64,000 bases of DNA from Rubrivivax sp. (GCA_020248915.1 JADCGP010000015.1:1-64000), one strand, 5' to 3'. Positions 1 to 11,417 are shown, numbered from the stretch's first letter. The notes: generated by a model not told the origin, from the sequence alone. Translations and numbers: made by a program.

Positions 1-2
1 CG

Positions 3-3000
3 GGAACGAACAACAGCGTGGGTGACTTCCAGGCGGACTTGTTCGGACCGCTTGGGTTGTCGGCGTGGCAAGTCTCGAATGCTGCCCTGGTGTATCAGCA
101 GACCAAGGAGAAGTACGGCCCGAACATCACGCTGTCGGGTCATTCTCTCGGTGGCGGGCTTGCCTCCGTAATGGCTACCTGGTTCGATCGACCCGCCGTC
201 GTATTCGATCAGGCGCCGTTTCAGCTCACTGCCGCGAACGTCGTAATGCTCGGGCTCGTCCGCACCCAGCTCGGTCTCCTGGGCTACAGCGATCCGGCAA
301 TGGACAATGCCATCAGCGACTTCACAGCCCGGGAGTCCCGGGTTGCGTCCCATCACGTGCAGGGTGAATTCCTGCAGTACCTGCGCTTCGGCTTCAACAC
401 GGTTGCCGGTAGCGAAATGGCGATCCACGTGAACGGCGGTCGAGCCAGCGGAATTCAGTTGCATTCGCAGGCGCTTCTCACGGCGGCCCGCATGAGCGAT
501 ACCTTCAGGCTGGCAACCTACGCCTCTGCGAGCGTCGTTCCGCTCGTGCTGGACGAGTCCCTCTACGCTTTCGATACGGGCAGCAGCCCGGAGAGGAACT
601 TCCTGATCGATCTGATCCGCAGCGAGCAGAGTTCACCCGTTGGGGCAGGCAAGCTGGGCAGCTTCGCGGCGGATCTGCAGGCTCTCGGTGCCAACTCGTC
701 GGGTTTGAACGGGGTAGCGCAAGACGCGCTGATTGCTCAGAGCATCGAGTGGTACTACTGGCAACCGACGATCCATGCAGGCCAGCGCTTCTTCGCGGTG
801 CCCAGCGGCAACACCCTGCAATACACCACGGCGCAGGGCGCCGCGTTGCCATTGGCCCAGAACCGGGCCCGCACCTTCGTCGAGAAGTGGCTGGCGCCGG
901 TGGCCAACGCGCACGGCGAGTTCTACTTCCCCGCCTTCGGCACCGCCTACGACCAGTGGAACGTGGCCACCGGCAGCGGCAACTCGGTGGCCAGCGCGGT
1001 GGACGCGGCCAAGACGCAGATCTTCATCGGCCAGGCCGGCGCCGACGATTACCAGGGCGGCACGCGCAACGACCTGTTCTTTGCCGGGGCGGGGTCGGAC
1101 CGGCTGCGGGGCGGCGCGGGCAACGACCGCCTGTACGGCGGCGCGGGCGCCGACACGCTGGAAGGCGGCGCCGGCGACGACTGGCTGTACGGCGGCGGCG
1201 TCGACTTCGACACCTACACCTTCGCGGGGGATTTCGGTGTCGACACCCTGGTCGAGCCCGACGGTTCGGGCGCCATCAGCGTGGCCGGGCTGGGGGTGTT
1301 CGGCGGCGCGACGGCGGTCATCAAGACCGCGGCCGATGCATGGCAGAGCCACGGCGGCCAGGTCACCTACGCCCGCGCGGTGACGGCGCCGGGCAAGGCC
1401 GACCTGACGATCCGCGTGGCGAGCCCCGGCGCCACCGGCAGCATCGTGGTGCGCGACTGGCAGGAGGGGTGGCTGGGCATCACGCTGGGCAACAACGTGG
1501 CACCGACACCGGTCGAGCGCGTGTACACGGGCGACTACCAGAAGAGCCAGGTCAACGGCCAGTACGAGTTCGACCCCGTCACCGGCAACATCGCCAGCGC
1601 GGGCGCGGAGCCCAACGCGCCGGACTGGCTGGTGGGCGGCTTCGACGACGACCTGCTGCAGGGGCTGGGCGGCAACGACTGGCTGTCGGGGCGGGATGGA
1701 GACGACTGGCTGCAGGGCGGCGACGGCAACGACCTGCTCTATGGCGCCCAGGGCAAGGACCTGCTCGAGGGTGGCGCCGGCAACGACTTCATCTGGGGCA
1801 GCGGCTGGGGCGGCGACTTTAGCTACATGCGCGATGCCGTGAACGGCAGCCCGGTGCCGCCGGGCCTGCCGGGCACGCTGCTGGCGAGCGGCTTCTTCTG
1901 GGCCGTCACCAGCGAGGCGGCGTGGAACGCGACCACCGGCAACCTGGCGGAGACCGACGGCAACGTCAGCAGCGGCGGCGCCGGCAACGACTTCATCGCC
2001 GCCGGCTGGGCCAACGACGTGGCGCACGGCGACGACGGCGACGACCGCATCTGGGGCATGGGTGGCAGCGACCTGCTGTTCGGCGATGTGGGCAACGACT
2101 ACCTCTTCGGTGACGGCGACCGGGGGCCGACGTCGTGGGTGTGGGCCGAAGACGCCGACCACGGCGACGACGTGCTGGACGGCGGCAGCGGCAACGACGA
2201 GCTCGTCGGCCAGGGTGGACGCGACACGCTCTACGGGGGCGTGGGCGATGACCGACTCTTCGGCGACGACGACCGCGCCGACCGGACGGCGGTGGCGCTG
2301 CACGATGCCGACTACCTCGAGGGGGGTGAGGGCAATGACCAGCTCACGGGCGGCGGTGGCGCCGACACCCTGATCGGCGGCGCCGGCGCCGACGTGCTGT
2401 GGGGCGACTCGGGCTATGCCGCGGCCGGCTCACCGGGCTACATCGCGCCGCAGTACGAGGGAGACGACTACCTCGACGGGGGCGACGGCGCCGACACCCT
2501 GCAAGGCGAAGGCGGCAACGACATCCTGCTGGGCGGGGCGGGCGCCGACCTGATCTTCGGCGATGACGGCCACGACCGCCTCGATGGCGGCACCGGGAAC
2601 GACCAGCTCGCGGGCGACGCCGGCAACGACGATCTTTTCGGCGGCGACGGCGACGACACCCTGGTCGGTGGCGGCGGCGCAGACCTGCTGGATGGCGGGG
2701 CCGGGGCCGACGCGCTTGCGGGCGGCGATGGGGACGACATCCTCTTCGGCGGCGACGGCAACGACAACCTGTTCGGGGGCACCGGCGCGGACGTGATGGC
2801 GGGCGGCGCGGGCATGGACAGCTACGAGGTCGATGACCCGGGCGACCGGATCATCGAGGACGACGACCTGCCCTACAACCAGACGACGGTGAACGCCAGC
2901 ATCGACTACGTCCTGCCCGACGCCTTCGAGATCCTGACGCTGAAGGGCATCGCCAGCCTGGCGGGCACCGGCAACGCACTGGGCAACACCATCTCCGGCA

Positions 3001-6000
3001 ATGCCGGCAGCAACCGGCTCGAGGGATTGGGCGGCAACGACTCGCTCAATGGCCGGGCGGGCCACGACACGCTGGTCGGCGGCGACGGCGACGACGACCT
3101 GCAGGGCGGCAAGGGCGACGATGTCCTGCAAGGCGGCGCCGGCAACGATCGACTGATCGGCTATGCCGCCTGGTGGGACGATGCGCTCGACGTGCTCGAC
3201 GAAGCCGGCGCCGACGTGCTGGATGGCGGCGCGGGCAACGACAGGGTCTTCGGCGGCAAGGGCAGCGACACCTACCTGTTCGGGCGCGGCGACGGGTCCG
3301 ACGTCATCGGCGAGAGTGCGGCTGCCTTGCCGGCCGACACCGACGTGCTGCGCTTCAAGGCCGGCGTGCTGCCGGGCCAGGTGAGCCTGCACAAGGTGGG
3401 CGGCTCTCTGGTGGCCTTGCTCGATGCCGGTGGCGGGCAGGTGGAGATGACCGGGTACTACGGGTCGACCCCCGGCGCCTCGATCGAGAGGATCGAGTTC
3501 GCGGACGGCACGGTGTGGTCGGCGCCCGACATCGCCGCCCGGGTGAGCGCAGGCGCGCCGTCCAGTGCCTCGGGCACGGCCGGCAACGACGTGTTCGCGG
3601 TGGACGACGAGCAGGACACCATCGCCGAGGCCGCCGGCGGAGGCATCGACACCGCCGTGGCCTCGCGCAGCTACGCGCTGCCGGCGAACGTGGAGAACCT
3701 GACCCTGGTGGGGTCGCTCGCCCTCGACGGCACCGGCAACGACCTCAACAACGTGCTGCGCGGCAACGATGCCGACAACGTGCTCGACGGCAGGGGCGGC
3801 ATCGGCAACGTCGTCTTCGGTGTCGATCTGGGTTGGGACGTGGCCTACGGCGGCAAGGGCAACGACCGCTACGTGAACATCGAGACGATCGTCGAGCTGC
3901 CGGGCGAAGGCGTGGACACGCTGGCCACCATCTACAGCGCAACCCTGCCGGCCGAAGTGGAGAACTACGACCTGAACGACGGCACGGGCCGGCACCTGGC
4001 CGTCGCCGTCACCGCCACCGGCAACGCGCTCGACAACACGATGTGGAGCAGCGGGCTGGGCTTCCAGGGCGACACCCTGGACGGCGGGGTCGGCGCCGAC
4101 ACGATGATCGCCCGCGGCTGGGACAGCGTGATCTTCGTCGTGGACAACCCCGGCGACGTGGTGGTGGCGTCGCCGCAGGGTGGCCTGTTCGACGAGGTGA
4201 GGAGTTCGATCGACTATGCGCTCGGCCGCCACGTCGAGAACCTGAAGCTCACGGGCACCGAGGCCCTGCTCGGCATGGGCAACGAGCTGAACAACGTGAT
4301 CACCGGCAACGCCGGCTCGAACGTGCTGCTGGGCCTGGACGGGAACGACACGCTCGACGGCGGGGCCGGCGACGACACCCTGGTCGGCGGCGCGGGCAAC
4401 GACACGTACCGCTTCAACGTCCTGTCGGCCACCTCCACCGGGCACGACGTCATCGACAACTTCGATGCCGGCCCGGAACGCAACGATGCCGTCGTCTTCA
4501 ACACCACGGCGAGCAACCTGCGGATCATCCGACGCGGGGAGGACCTGTCCATCGGCTGGACCACGGGGTGGTCGAACGTCTCGTCGGTGACGCTGAAGTC
4601 GTTCTTCGCCGCCGTCGACGCGCGCGATCACCGGATCGACAGGATCGGCTTCTCCGACGGCACGATCTGGAACGCCGACCAGCTCGCGGCGGTCGCCGAG
4701 CTCAACTTGCTGCCCAACGTCATCAACGGCACCGCCGGTTCCGACATGAACCTGCGGGCCACCTGGCGCAACGACTGGATCCACGGCTTCGCCGGCGACG
4801 ACTGGATCTTCCTGGGCGGTGGCGAAGACACGGCGGTGCCCGGTGCCGGCGCCGACTACATCTCTGCCAGCGACGGGCGGGACACGGTCGTGTTCGGCCG
4901 CGGCGACGGGACGGACCGGTTCCTCCGCGGCGACGAGCAGGACGTGCTGCGCTTTGCCGCCGGCGTGGCGCCTTCCGACGTGCAGGTCCGCACGCTGGCG
5001 CCGGACGCCGAGGGTCGCGTGGACCTGCTGTTCACCATCGTCGGCACGTCGGACAGCCTGCAGGTCACCAGCGCCACGGGCGACTACACGCCGCATGCGG
5101 TGACCGTGCAGTTCGCGGAGTCGACGACCGTCTGGTCGCCGGCCGACGTGATCGCGAGGACGCGGCTGGGCACGCCCGGCGCGGACTCGCTGGTGGGCTC
5201 GGCGCAGGCGGATTCGCTGTCGGGCGGCGGAGGCAACGACTCGCTGTACGGACTCGGCGGGGCCGACACGCTCGACGGGGGTGACGGCGACGACCTGCTC
5301 GAGGGCGGCGCCGGTGCCGACCGGCTCGTCGGCGGCACCGGCAACGACACCTACGTCGTCGACGACGCGGCCGACGTGGTCGTCGAGGCTCCCGCGGCCG
5401 GCGTGGACACCGTGCAGTCCTGGGTGACCTACGCCTTGGGCGCGGACCTCGAGAACCTGACGCTGCTGGGCAGCGCGGCGATCGACGCCACCGGCAATGC
5501 GCTGGCCAACTCGCTCACGGGCAACGGCGCAGACAACCTCCTGGACGGCGGCGCCGGAGCCGACACCATGGCCGGTGGCGCGGGGAACGACACCTACGTC
5601 GTGGACAACGTCGGCGACAGCCTGACCGAGGCCGCCGGCGCCGGCACGGACACGGTGCGCTCGAGCGTCACGTGGACGCTCGGACCGAACTTCGAGCACC
5701 TCACGCTCACGGGCGCGGCGGCCATCAACGCCACCGGCAACTCGGCGAGCAACACCCTGCGCGGAAACGCGGGGGCGAACGTGCTCAACGGCGGCAGCGG
5801 GGCGGACACGATGATCGGCGGCGCCGGCGACGACACCTACGTCGTCGATGTCGCGACCGACGTCGTCACCGAGCTGGCCGGGCAGGGCGTGGACACGGTG
5901 CAGGCCTCGATCGGCTACACGCTCGGCGCCGAGCTCGAGAACCTGACGCTCACCGGCTCCGGGGCCATCAGCGGAACCGGCAATGCCGCGAACAACGTCC

Positions 6001-7238
6001 TCACGGGCAACGCGGCGGCGAACGTGCTGGTCGGCGGCGCAGGCAACGACACGCTGGACGGCGGCGGCGGCGCCGACACGCTGAGCGGCGGTACCGGCGA
6101 CGACATCTATGTGGTCGATGCGGCGGGCGACGTGGTCAACGAGCTTGCAGGGGCGGGGACGGACCTGGTCCGCTCGGCGGTCTCCTACACCCTGGGCGCG
6201 CAGGTCGAGAACCTGACGCTCACCGGCGCGGCGGCGATCAACGGCACCGGCAACGCCGCGGCGAACGTCATCAACGGCAATGCGGCCGCCAACGTGCTCG
6301 ACGGCGGCGCCGGCGCCGACACGATGGCGGGAGGCGCCGGCAACGACACGTACGTGGTGGACAACGCCGGCGACATGATCAACGAGGCGGCCTCCGCCGG
6401 CACCGACCTGGTGCTGTCGGCGATCACCCTGACGCTCGGCAGCAACCTCGAGAACCTGACGCTCACCGGAACCGCGGCCATCAGCGCGACGGGCAACGCG
6501 CTCGACAACGTGCTGCGCGGCAATGCGGCAGCCAATGTGCTCGACGGAGCGGCCGGCAGCGACACGATGATCGGCGGCGCGGGCAACGACACCTATGTCG
6601 TCGATGCCGCGGGGGACCTGATCACCGAGCTCTTGAACGAGGGCATCGACCTGGTGCAGAGCTCGATCACGCTGACGCTGGGCAGCAACGTCGAGAACCT
6701 GACCCTGACCGGAGCCTCGGCCATCGGCGGCACCGGAAACGCCCTCGACAACGTGATCACCGGCAACGGCGCGAGCAACGCGCTGGGCGGCGGCGCCGGC
6801 AACGACACGCTGGACGGCGGCGCGGGCAACGACACGCTGGCCGGCGGAACGGGTGCCGACAGCTACGTGTTCGGGCGCGGCTGGGGCCTCGACACCATCC
6901 AAGAGAACGACGGCACCGCGGGCATCCTGGACCAGGTGCGCTTCGGTGCGAACATCGTCGTTGCCGACACGGCCTACGCTCGTGTCGGCAACAACCTGGA
7001 GGTGTCGATCCGGAACACGGGCGACAAGCTGGTCATCCAGAACTGGTACGCCGGCGCACAGCACCAGGTCGAACTGTTCCGTTACTCGAATGGCACGGTG
7101 CTCAGCGCGTCCCAGGCCGCGGGGCTGGTGGCGTCGATGGCCGCCTTCACGGGGCCGCTCGACGAGCCGGCGATGGAGTCTCGGGGGCCGATGCGGACCA
7201 CGCAGTGGAGATTGGGCGATCTGGCGCTTCCGGTGTAG
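3..7238 (+). CDS. Giant RTX (hemolysin-type calcium-binding) protein with lipase-like N-terminal part, 5'-truncated by the window edge
   Basis: The frame is open to the left edge (G-T-N-N-S precedes the first GTG at 18), so the true start lies outside; about 2,411 residues are visible. Near the start is a lipase-type nucleophile elbow, GHSLGG, with the Ser at about residue 43 counted from the GTG at 18, in a class-3-lipase-like context. From about position 1040 onward the protein is dominated by nonapeptide repeats of the GGxGxDxLx type, which bind calcium and fold as parallel beta rolls in proteins secreted by type I systems. Blocks such as [10 protein letters not shown] and [10 protein letters not shown] resemble the hemolysin-related repeat domain, and a similar block ([11 protein letters not shown]) lies near the C-terminus, where a type I secretion signal is expected. 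Role inferred: secreted Ca-dependent lipase/esterase or surface protein. No T1SS genes are in the window. Base use is as GC-rich as its neighbours. Confidence 0.9.
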   Translation, partial: GTNNSVGDFQADLFGPLGLSAWQVSNAALVYQQTKEKYGPNITLSGHSLGGGLASVMATWFDRPAVVFDQAPFQLTAANVVMLGLVRTQLGLLGYSDPAMDNAISDFTARESRVASHHVQGEFLQYLRFGFNTVAGSEMAIHVNGGRASGIQLHSQALLTAARMSDTFRLATYASASVVPLVLDESLYAFDTGSSPERNFLIDLIRSEQSSPVGAGKLGSFAADLQALGANSSGLNGVAQDALIAQSIEWYYWQPTIHAGQRFFAVPSGNTLQYTTAQGAALPLAQNRARTFVEKWLAPVANAHGEFYFPAFGTAYDQWNVATGSGNSVASAVDAAKTQIFIGQAGADDYQGGTRNDLFFAGAGSDRLRGGAGNDRLYGGAGADTLEGGAGDDWLYGGGVDFDTYTFAGDFGVDTLVEPDGSGAISVAGLGVFGGATAVIKTAADAWQSHGGQVTYARAVTAPGKADLTIRVASPGATGSIVVRDWQEGWLGITLGNNVAPTPVERVYTGDYQKSQVNGQYEFDPVTGNIASAGAEPNAPDWLVGGFDDDLLQGLGGNDWLSGRDGDDWLQGGDGNDLLYGAQGKDLLEGGAGNDFIWGSGWGGDFSYMRDAVNGSPVPPGLPGTLLASGFFWAVTSEAAWNATTGNLAETDGNVSSGGAGNDFIAAGWANDVAHGDDGDDRIWGMGGSDLLFGDVGNDYLFGDGDRGPTSWVWAEDADHGDDVLDGGSGNDELVGQGGRDTLYGGVGDDRLFGDDDRADRTAVALHDADYLEGGEGNDQLTGGGGADTLIGGAGADVLWGDSGYAAAGSPGYIAPQYEGDDYLDGGDGADTLQGEGGNDILLGGAGADLIFGDDGHDRLDGGTGNDQLAGDAGNDDLFGGDGDDTLVGGGGADLLDGGAGADALAGGDGDDILFGGDGNDNLFGGTGADVMAGGAGMDSYEVDDPGDRIIEDDDLPYNQTTVNASIDYVLPDAFEILTLKGIASLAGTGNALGNTISGNAGSNRLEGLGGNDSLNGRAGHDTLVGGDGDDDLQGGKGDDVLQGGAGNDRLIGYAAWWDDALDVLDEAGADVLDGGAGNDRVFGGKGSDTYLFGRGDGSDVIGESAAALPADTDVLRFKAGVLPGQVSLHKVGGSLVALLDAGGGQVEMTGYYGSTPGASIERIEFADGTVWSAPDIAARVSAGAPSSASGTAGNDVFAVDDEQDTIAEAAGGGIDTAVASRSYALPANVENLTLVGSLALDGTGNDLNNVLRGNDADNVLDGRGGIGNVVFGVDLGWDVAYGGKGNDRYVNIETIVELPGEGVDTLATIYSATLPAEVENYDLNDGTGRHLAVAVTATGNALDNTMWSSGLGFQGDTLDGGVGADTMIARGWDSVIFVVDNPGDVVVASPQGGLFDEVRSSIDYALGRHVENLKLTGTEALLGMGNELNNVITGNAGSNVLLGLDGNDTLDGGAGDDTLVGGAGNDTYRFNVLSATSTGHDVIDNFDAGPERNDAVVFNTTASNLRIIRRGEDLSIGWTTGWSNVSSVTLKSFFAAVDARDHRIDRIGFSDGTIWNADQLAAVAELNLLPNVINGTAGSDMNLRATWRNDWIHGFAGDDWIFLGGGEDTAVPGAGADYISASDGRDTVVFGRGDGTDRFLRGDEQDVLRFAAGVAPSDVQVRTLAPDAEGRVDLLFTIVGTSDSLQVTSATGDYTPHAVTVQFAESTTVWSPADVIARTRLGTPGADSLVGSAQADSLSGGGGNDSLYGLGGADTLDGGDGDDLLEGGAGADRLVGGTGNDTYVVDDAADVVVEAPAAGVDTVQSWVTYALGADLENLTLLGSAAIDATGNALANSLTGNGADNLLDGGAGADTMAGGAGNDTYVVDNVGDSLTEAAGAGTDTVRSSVTWTLGPNFEHLTLTGAAAINATGNSASNTLRGNAGANVLNGGSGADTMIGGAGDDTYVVDVATDVVTELAGQGVDTVQASIGYTLGAELENLTLTGSGAISGTGNAANNVLTGNAAANVLVGGAGNDTLDGGGGADTLSGGTGDDIYVVDAAGDVVNELAGAGTDLVRSAVSYTLGAQVENLTLTGAAAINGTGNAAANVINGNAAANVLDGGAGADTMAGGAGNDTYVVDNAGDMINEAASAGTDLVLSAITLTLGSNLENLTLTGTAAISATGNALDNVLRGNAAANVLDGAAGSDTMIGGAGNDTYVVDAAGDLITELLNEGIDLVQSSITLTLGSNVENLTLTGASAIGGTGNALDNVITGNGASNALGGGAGNDTLDGGAGNDTLAGGTGADSYVFGRGWGLDTIQENDGTAGILDQVRFGANIVVADTAYARVGNNLEVSIRNTGDKLVIQNWYAGAQHQVELFRYSNGTVLSASQAAGLVASMAAFTGPLDEPAMESRGPMRTTQWRLGDLALPV
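5308..6800 (+). repeat. Six tandem ~80-residue RTX modules inside the giant gene
   Basis: Six consecutive modules share the order [18 protein letters not shown], a short acidic stretch, TLG...[15 protein letters not shown], then N.LDGG. They are alike at DNA level too (for example the repeated gagaacctgacgctcac). More diverged copies occur earlier, near 2820-3030, 3600-3790 and 4130-4330. The array probably grew by unequal recombination. Boundaries are approximate. Confidence 0.85.
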
Positions 7239-7463
7239 TCCGAAGCGGGTGGACCGGTCGGCTCTGGGCCGGGGGCGCTCCCCTGGCGCAGAGGTGGCTC
7301 CCCAGGTGCCGACCATCCGATCGCCTGGGATGCCGGCCTGCGCAGGCGCGCGCGGATGGGGGGTCGCCTTGGTGATCCGTCGCCAGAGCCGGGCCGCCGC
7401 GCGCAGCGCAGCCGCGCCACGGTTCACGTTCCCGGGGCGACGCATGGACCCCCATCCGGGCGC
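7239..7463. other. Gene-free stretch after the RTX gene
   Basis: The space between the RTX gene and the next promoter holds no convincing coding frame: the frames here are short, arginine/proline-rich and have no ribosome-binding site. No clear intrinsic terminator (stem followed by T-run) was seen. Confidence 0.5.
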
Positions 7464-7505
7464 TTGCAGGTCTTTGCGGGACTGGTGTATTATTGTACTA
7501 ATACA
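7464..7505 (+). promoter_or_regulatory. Sigma-70-like promoter overlapped by a perfect 20-bp operator palindrome
   Basis: A -35 element TTGCAG (7464-7469) and a -10 element TATTAT (7488-7493) are separated by 18 bp. The palindrome TGTATTATTGTACTAATACA (7486-7505; arms TGTATTA/TAATACA, spacer TTGTAC) covers the -10. It stands out as AT-rich in GC-rich DNA. It precedes the TraB - GntR - ABC genes, so the GntR regulator encoded at 8565 is the likely ligand-responsive repressor that binds here (inference). Confidence 0.65.
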
Positions 7506-7573
7506 GCATACGCAGAGACGCGCGCAGGGCCTGCCACCGCGGCACCGGCGTCGGCTGCGCGAGGAGTTCCGCG

Positions 7574-8524
7574 ATGAAGCTCTTGTTCCGGCGACTCGGT
7601 CTGATGTTCGGCCTGGCCATCGGCAGCCTGGTGAGCGCGCAGGCGCGCAGCGACTGCCCCCCGGTGCCCCAGGAGCCCAGCCAGCAGCAGCTGGCGCAGG
7701 GCTTGCGCGAGGCGCGCGATCGCGGCGCCCTGTGGACGCTCGCTCGCGACGGCCGCACGAGCTACCTGTACGGCACCCTGCATGTCGGCCGGATGGCCTG
7801 GGCTTTCCCGGGCCCGAAGCTGCTGCAGGCCCTGCGGGAGACCCACACGCTGGCCCTCGAGATCGACCCGACCGACCCTTCGCTGCAGGCCCAGATGCAG
7901 GCCGCCTCTGGCCAGGCGGGCCGGGTCGTGCTCAGCGCCGCGGAGCAGTCGCGGCTGGACGCCCAGATCGACGCTGCCTGCCTGCCCAGGGACGCGCTGC
8001 GCCAGATGCACCCCGTGATGAAGGCCATCACGGTCGGCGTGTTGTCGGGGCGGCGCGACGGCCTCGATCCGGCCTACGGCCAGGAGTTCACGCTGGTCGG
8101 CTTCGCGCGCGCCCAGCAGCGCCCGGTCGTGTCGCTCGAGTCGATGTCGTTGCAGATGTCGGTGCTGTTGCCGCGCGACGCGGCGGGCGCGCGGGCACGC
8201 TTCGAGAGCCTGCTCGGCGACCTGGAGAGCGGCAAGGGGCGCTCGCAACTGCTGCGCGTCAGCGAGGCCTGGGCCCTGGGCGACCTGGATGCGCTGGGCA
8301 GCCTGGAGACCCTGTGTGCCTGCCAGCCCACGGCCGAGGAGCGCGAGTTCTCGCGCCTCGTCAACGACGAGCGCAACCCGCAGCTGGCGAGGCGGATCGC
8401 CGAGGAGCACGCGAAAGGCAGGCCGGTGCTCGCGGCCGTGGGCATCGTGCACATGACCGGGCCCAAGGCCGTCACCACCTTGCTCGCGGAGCAGGGGTTC
8501 GAGGTGCGGCGGGTTCCGTTCTGA
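7574..8524 (+). CDS. TraB/GumN family protein, exported
   Basis: A 316-residue protein with an N-terminal signal peptide (positive MKLLFRR, hydrophobic core to about residue 22, likely cleavage after AQA near residue 24). The TraB/GumN hallmark GTLH lies at 67-70, and the conserved C-terminal VGIVHMTGP near the end carries the second family histidine. The family has a Tiki-like metalloprotease fold and is usually periplasmic or lipid-anchored; the substrate is unknown here. The ATG is preceded by a purine-rich GAGGAG-like site (gcgaggag). First gene after the 7464-7505 promoter and 40 bp ahead of the GntR regulator, so probably co-transcribed with it. Confidence 0.88.
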   Translation: MKLLFRRLGLMFGLAIGSLVSAQARSDCPPVPQEPSQQQLAQGLREARDRGALWTLARDGRTSYLYGTLHVGRMAWAFPGPKLLQALRETHTLALEIDPTDPSLQAQMQAASGQAGRVVLSAAEQSRLDAQIDAACLPRDALRQMHPVMKAITVGVLSGRRDGLDPAYGQEFTLVGFARAQQRPVVSLESMSLQMSVLLPRDAAGARARFESLLGDLESGKGRSQLLRVSEAWALGDLDALGSLETLCACQPTAEEREFSRLVNDERNPQLARRIAEEHAKGRPVLAAVGIVHMTGPKAVTTLLAEQGFEVRRVPF

Positions 8525-8564
8525 TGCGCGCGCCGCGACGGCGGCCACTCCCTGGTACCCGGTC

Positions 8565-8978
8565 TTGAGCATCGACTTCGACATCCTGCCCTCCGACCCG
8601 GTGCCGATCTACCGGCAGATCGTCGACCAGGTGCGGCGCCGCGTGGCCAGCGGCAGCCTCGCCGCAGGCGACGAACTGCCCAGCGTGCGCGCGCTGGCCC
8701 AGGCGCACGCGATCAACCCGATGACCGTCTCCAAGGCCTACAGCCTGCTCGAGAGCGAGGGCCTGCTCGAGCGCCGGCGGGGCATGGGGATGTTCGTCGC
8801 TGCGCTGCGGCCTGCGCGTTCCGTGGCGCAGCGGCTGGCGCTTCTCGAGCCTGCGCTGCAGGCCGCCGCGCAGCAGGCACGCGAACTCGGCCTGAGCGCC
8901 GGGCAGGCCCTGGAGGCCTTCGAACGTTGTCTGGACCGCGCCGCTGGCGACGCAGCGCGGTCCCCGGAGGAACCATGA
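8565..8978 (+). CDS. GntR-family transcriptional regulator, YtrA subfamily
   Basis: 137 residues, the short length of YtrA-type GntR regulators: a winged-helix domain (about residues 10-75, including QIVDQVRRRVASG, LPSVRALAQ, NPMTVSKAY and RRRGMGMFV) followed by only a short helical tail. The start appears to be TTG at 8565; no ATG in frame would keep the conserved N-terminus FDILPSDPVPIYRQI. The stop overlaps the start of the ABC ATPase gene by four bases (ATGA), and YtrA regulators are typically encoded with ABC transporters they repress. Likely autoregulates the operon through the palindrome at 7486-7505 (inference). Confidence 0.9.
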   Translation: MSIDFDILPSDPVPIYRQIVDQVRRRVASGSLAAGDELPSVRALAQAHAINPMTVSKAYSLLESEGLLERRRGMGMFVAALRPARSVAQRLALLEPALQAAAQQARELGLSAGQALEAFERCLDRAAGDAARSPEEP

Positions 8979-9883
8979 CGCAACCTCTTCCCGACGATCG
9001 TCCCGACGATCGTCCCGACGAAGTGGCCCCAGCCCTCGAGGCCCGCGGCGTGACCGTGCGCCTGGGCACCGGCCGCGGCGCGCGCACCATCGTGCATGCG
9101 CTCGACATGACCGTGCCCGCGGGTGCCGTCGTGGGTCTGGTCGGTCGCAACGGCGCCGGCAAGACGACGCTGCTGGACACGCTGGTGGGCCGGCTCGCAC
9201 CGCACGCGGGTGCGAGCCGGCTGCTCGGCTGCCCGTCGATGGACCTGACCGACGCCGTGCGCGAGCGGCTCGGCTACGTCGCCCAGACGCCCGACCTCTT
9301 CGACGGGCTCGACGGCCGCCAGCACCTGGCGCGCATCGGCCGGCTGTACGCCGGCTGGAACGAGGCGCGCGCCGAAGCCCTGGCCGCGAAGTTCGGGCTC
9401 GACCTCGGCACGCAGGCCTCGAGGCTGTCGCTGGGCGACCAGCAGAAGCTCTCGCTCGTGCTCGCGCTCGGCCACGACCCCGACCTGCTGCTGCTCGACG
9501 AGCCGGTGGCGAGCCTGGACCCGATGACGCGGCGCGAATTCATGCGCACGCTGTTCGAACGCCGCTGGATCAACCAGCCGGCACGCACCGTGCTCGTCAG
9601 CAGCCACCTGCTCACGGACCTGGAGCGTGTGGTCAGCCACGTGGCCTTCCTGCGCGAGGGGCGGCTGCAGCTGTTCGACGAGTGGGACGCCGTCGCCGAG
9701 CACGTGCGGCTGCTCGAACTGCCCGCGGACTCGAGTGCGCGGCCGCAGGGGCCCGGGGTCATCGCCAGCGCCGAGCGCGACGGCCGGGTGCGCATCGTGT
9801 TCGATGCCCGACGCGCCGCGGCCCCGCCGGCCAGCGGCCGCGCGCTGAGCCTGGAAGACCTGTTCGTGGAGCTCAACACGTGA
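8975..9883 (+). CDS. ABC transporter ATP-binding protein
   Basis: 302 residues from the ATG that overlaps the GntR stop. Walker A GRNGAGKTT at 57-65, Q-loop YVAQTPDLFD near 101-110, ABC signature LSLGDQQ at 151-157, Walker B LLLLDE at 171-176, and the H-loop in SSHLLTDLE. The architecture matches the CcmA/YtrB type of ATPases encoded next to GntR regulators. Its product pairs with the membrane protein encoded immediately downstream (GTGA overlap). The substrate is not deducible; YtrA-linked transporters are often implicated in antibiotic or envelope-stress response. Confidence 0.92.
   Translation: MTQPLPDDRPDDRPDEVAPALEARGVTVRLGTGRGARTIVHALDMTVPAGAVVGLVGRNGAGKTTLLDTLVGRLAPHAGASRLLGCPSMDLTDAVRERLGYVAQTPDLFDGLDGRQHLARIGRLYAGWNEARAEALAAKFGLDLGTQASRLSLGDQQKLSLVLALGHDPDLLLLDEPVASLDPMTRREFMRTLFERRWINQPARTVLVSSHLLTDLERVVSHVAFLREGRLQLFDEWDAVAEHVRLLELPADSSARPQGPGVIASAERDGRVRIVFDARRAAAPPASGRALSLEDLFVELNT
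8989..9021 (+). repeat. 12-bp tandem repeat near the ATPase start
   Basis: The unit tcccgacgatcg occurs twice and is followed by a third partial copy (tcccgacga). It encodes a repeated P-D-D-R at the N-terminus. Unit length is a multiple of three, so copy number can change without a frameshift. Confidence 0.85.
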
Positions 9884-11358
9884 CGCGCGCTCCGGTCTCG
9901 CTGGCCGCGGCCGGCGGCGTGGCGTGTGCGAGCACGATCTTCGGGCTCTTCGCCTTGCCGGGCCCGGCGGCGCCGGAGCGGGCCTTCGTGGTCCTGCTCA
10001 CGGGGCTGGCGTGGCTGGGCGTGGCGCTGGCGCTGGCCGTCGCCGCCGGCCAGGTTCGCGGCATCGTCGACGAGCAGCGCGTGCTGGGCGCGCGCGTGTC
10101 GCCCCGCCCGCATTGGGCGGCGCAGCGGCGCGCCAGCCTGGGCGTGATCGCGTGGGCCGCAGTCGCACTGGTGGTCACTCTCGGCTGGCAGGCCCTGGTG
10201 GCCGCGGCCGACGTGGCCCCGGGCATGCCGGCCGGGCCGTGGCCCGGCGCGCTCGCGGCCGCGCTGACGGCAGCCGGCGTGCTGCACGCGCTGATGTGGC
10301 TGGGCGTGCTCGCCTGGTGGGGTCGCGCGCACCCGGCATGGCTGGCAGGCGCGTGCGCAGCGCTGTCGGGTCTGCTCGCCGTCGGCTGGGACGCCGCACT
10401 CGGCGCGCTGGCGCAGGCGCCGTGGCTCGCCCTGCCGGCCCTGGCGGCGGCCGTCGGGGCCACGCACCGCGCCCAGCGGCTGCTGTGGCCGGGCACGGCC
10501 GCGGCCGCCATGGGGGCCGCGGCAACCGCGGCCAGGGCACCCAGCCCGCGCATGCGGGCGACCGGGGTGATGGGGAGGCTGCGGGGAGGATTCGCCCGGG
10601 TCGATCCGGCCGCGCTGCCGCTGGGGGGCATCGTGGCGGGGCAACTGCCGTCGACCTTCATGCACCACCCGCCGCGGGACGGCCTGTTCCTCGTCTCCTG
10701 GGGGAGCCCGTTCGACCTCCTCAGCGTCATGCGCCTGGCGCTGCTGGCAGCAGGGATGTGCCTGTGCCTGCGCACGGGTGCGCTGCATTGGCGGCTGCTG
10801 CTGGCGCCGGGCGGACGCTCGCGGCGGGGGCTCGTGGCCGACCTCGTGCTGCGGTCCTGGCTGGGCGCCGTGGCGGGCCTGCTGCTGATGTGCGGCATCG
10901 CCATTCCGATCGGACTTGCGGTGGCCGACGGGCCGGTTCCCGGAGCACCGACGCCGCCGGCCTGGCTGGCCGAGGTGGCGCTGCGCTTCGGGCCGACGCT
11001 GCTGTGCGAGATGCTGCTGGCCACCGCGCTGGCGGTCTTGGTGCGGCCGTTCGTGCGCAGCGCCCTGGCGGCCTGCGCGATCCTGCTGGCGGCGTCCTTC
11101 GCCGCAGCCGCCTGCGCAGGCGTGCTGAGCGTGCTCGCCGGGATCGACCCGCTGCCCGGCTGGCCGCGCGAGGGGGCGCACCATCTCGGCGTGATCGCGC
11201 TCGCCGTCGTCGTCACGTGGCTGGCACGGCTGGGCTGGAACCGCGCCGACCTGCGCCAGATCCTCGGCCCGCGGGCGGCCACGAGCGCGTGGAGCGCATC
11301 GTGGCGAGCTCGCCTCGAGCTCAGGTCTGCCGGCGCCGCGACCCGCCGCAGGCCCTGA
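9880..11358 (+). CDS. Integral membrane partner (permease) of the GntR-linked ABC transporter
   Basis: 492 residues from a GTG start that overlaps the ATPase stop (GTGA). It is strongly hydrophobic, with roughly ten to twelve predicted membrane segments, first at residues 5-22 and 30-50, and a soluble loop near residues 215-270. No enzymatic motif is recognised. Position and coupling indicate the transmembrane subunit. The C-terminal ~30 residues are basic and cytoplasmic. Confidence 0.75.
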   Translation: MTRAPVSLAAAGGVACASTIFGLFALPGPAAPERAFVVLLTGLAWLGVALALAVAAGQVRGIVDEQRVLGARVSPRPHWAAQRRASLGVIAWAAVALVVTLGWQALVAAADVAPGMPAGPWPGALAAALTAAGVLHALMWLGVLAWWGRAHPAWLAGACAALSGLLAVGWDAALGALAQAPWLALPALAAAVGATHRAQRLLWPGTAAAAMGAAATAARAPSPRMRATGVMGRLRGGFARVDPAALPLGGIVAGQLPSTFMHHPPRDGLFLVSWGSPFDLLSVMRLALLAAGMCLCLRTGALHWRLLLAPGGRSRRGLVADLVLRSWLGAVAGLLLMCGIAIPIGLAVADGPVPGAPTPPAWLAEVALRFGPTLLCEMLLATALAVLVRPFVRSALAACAILLAASFAAAACAGVLSVLAGIDPLPGWPREGAHHLGVIALAVVVTWLARLGWNRADLRQILGPRAATSAWSASWRARLELRSAGAATRRRP

Positions 11359-11417
11359 GCCCGGCGGCGCGGCGGCCGGCACCACGGCCTGGCGGCGGCC
11401 CGGCCCACAATCACGCC

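Noticed and set aside
2430-7445. A 1,671-residue open frame antisense to the RTX gene
   Set aside because: It is the complement of GC-rich calcium-binding repeats: Arg/Val/His-rich low-complexity sequence without motifs or a ribosome-binding site. The plus-strand frame shows clear RTX modules.
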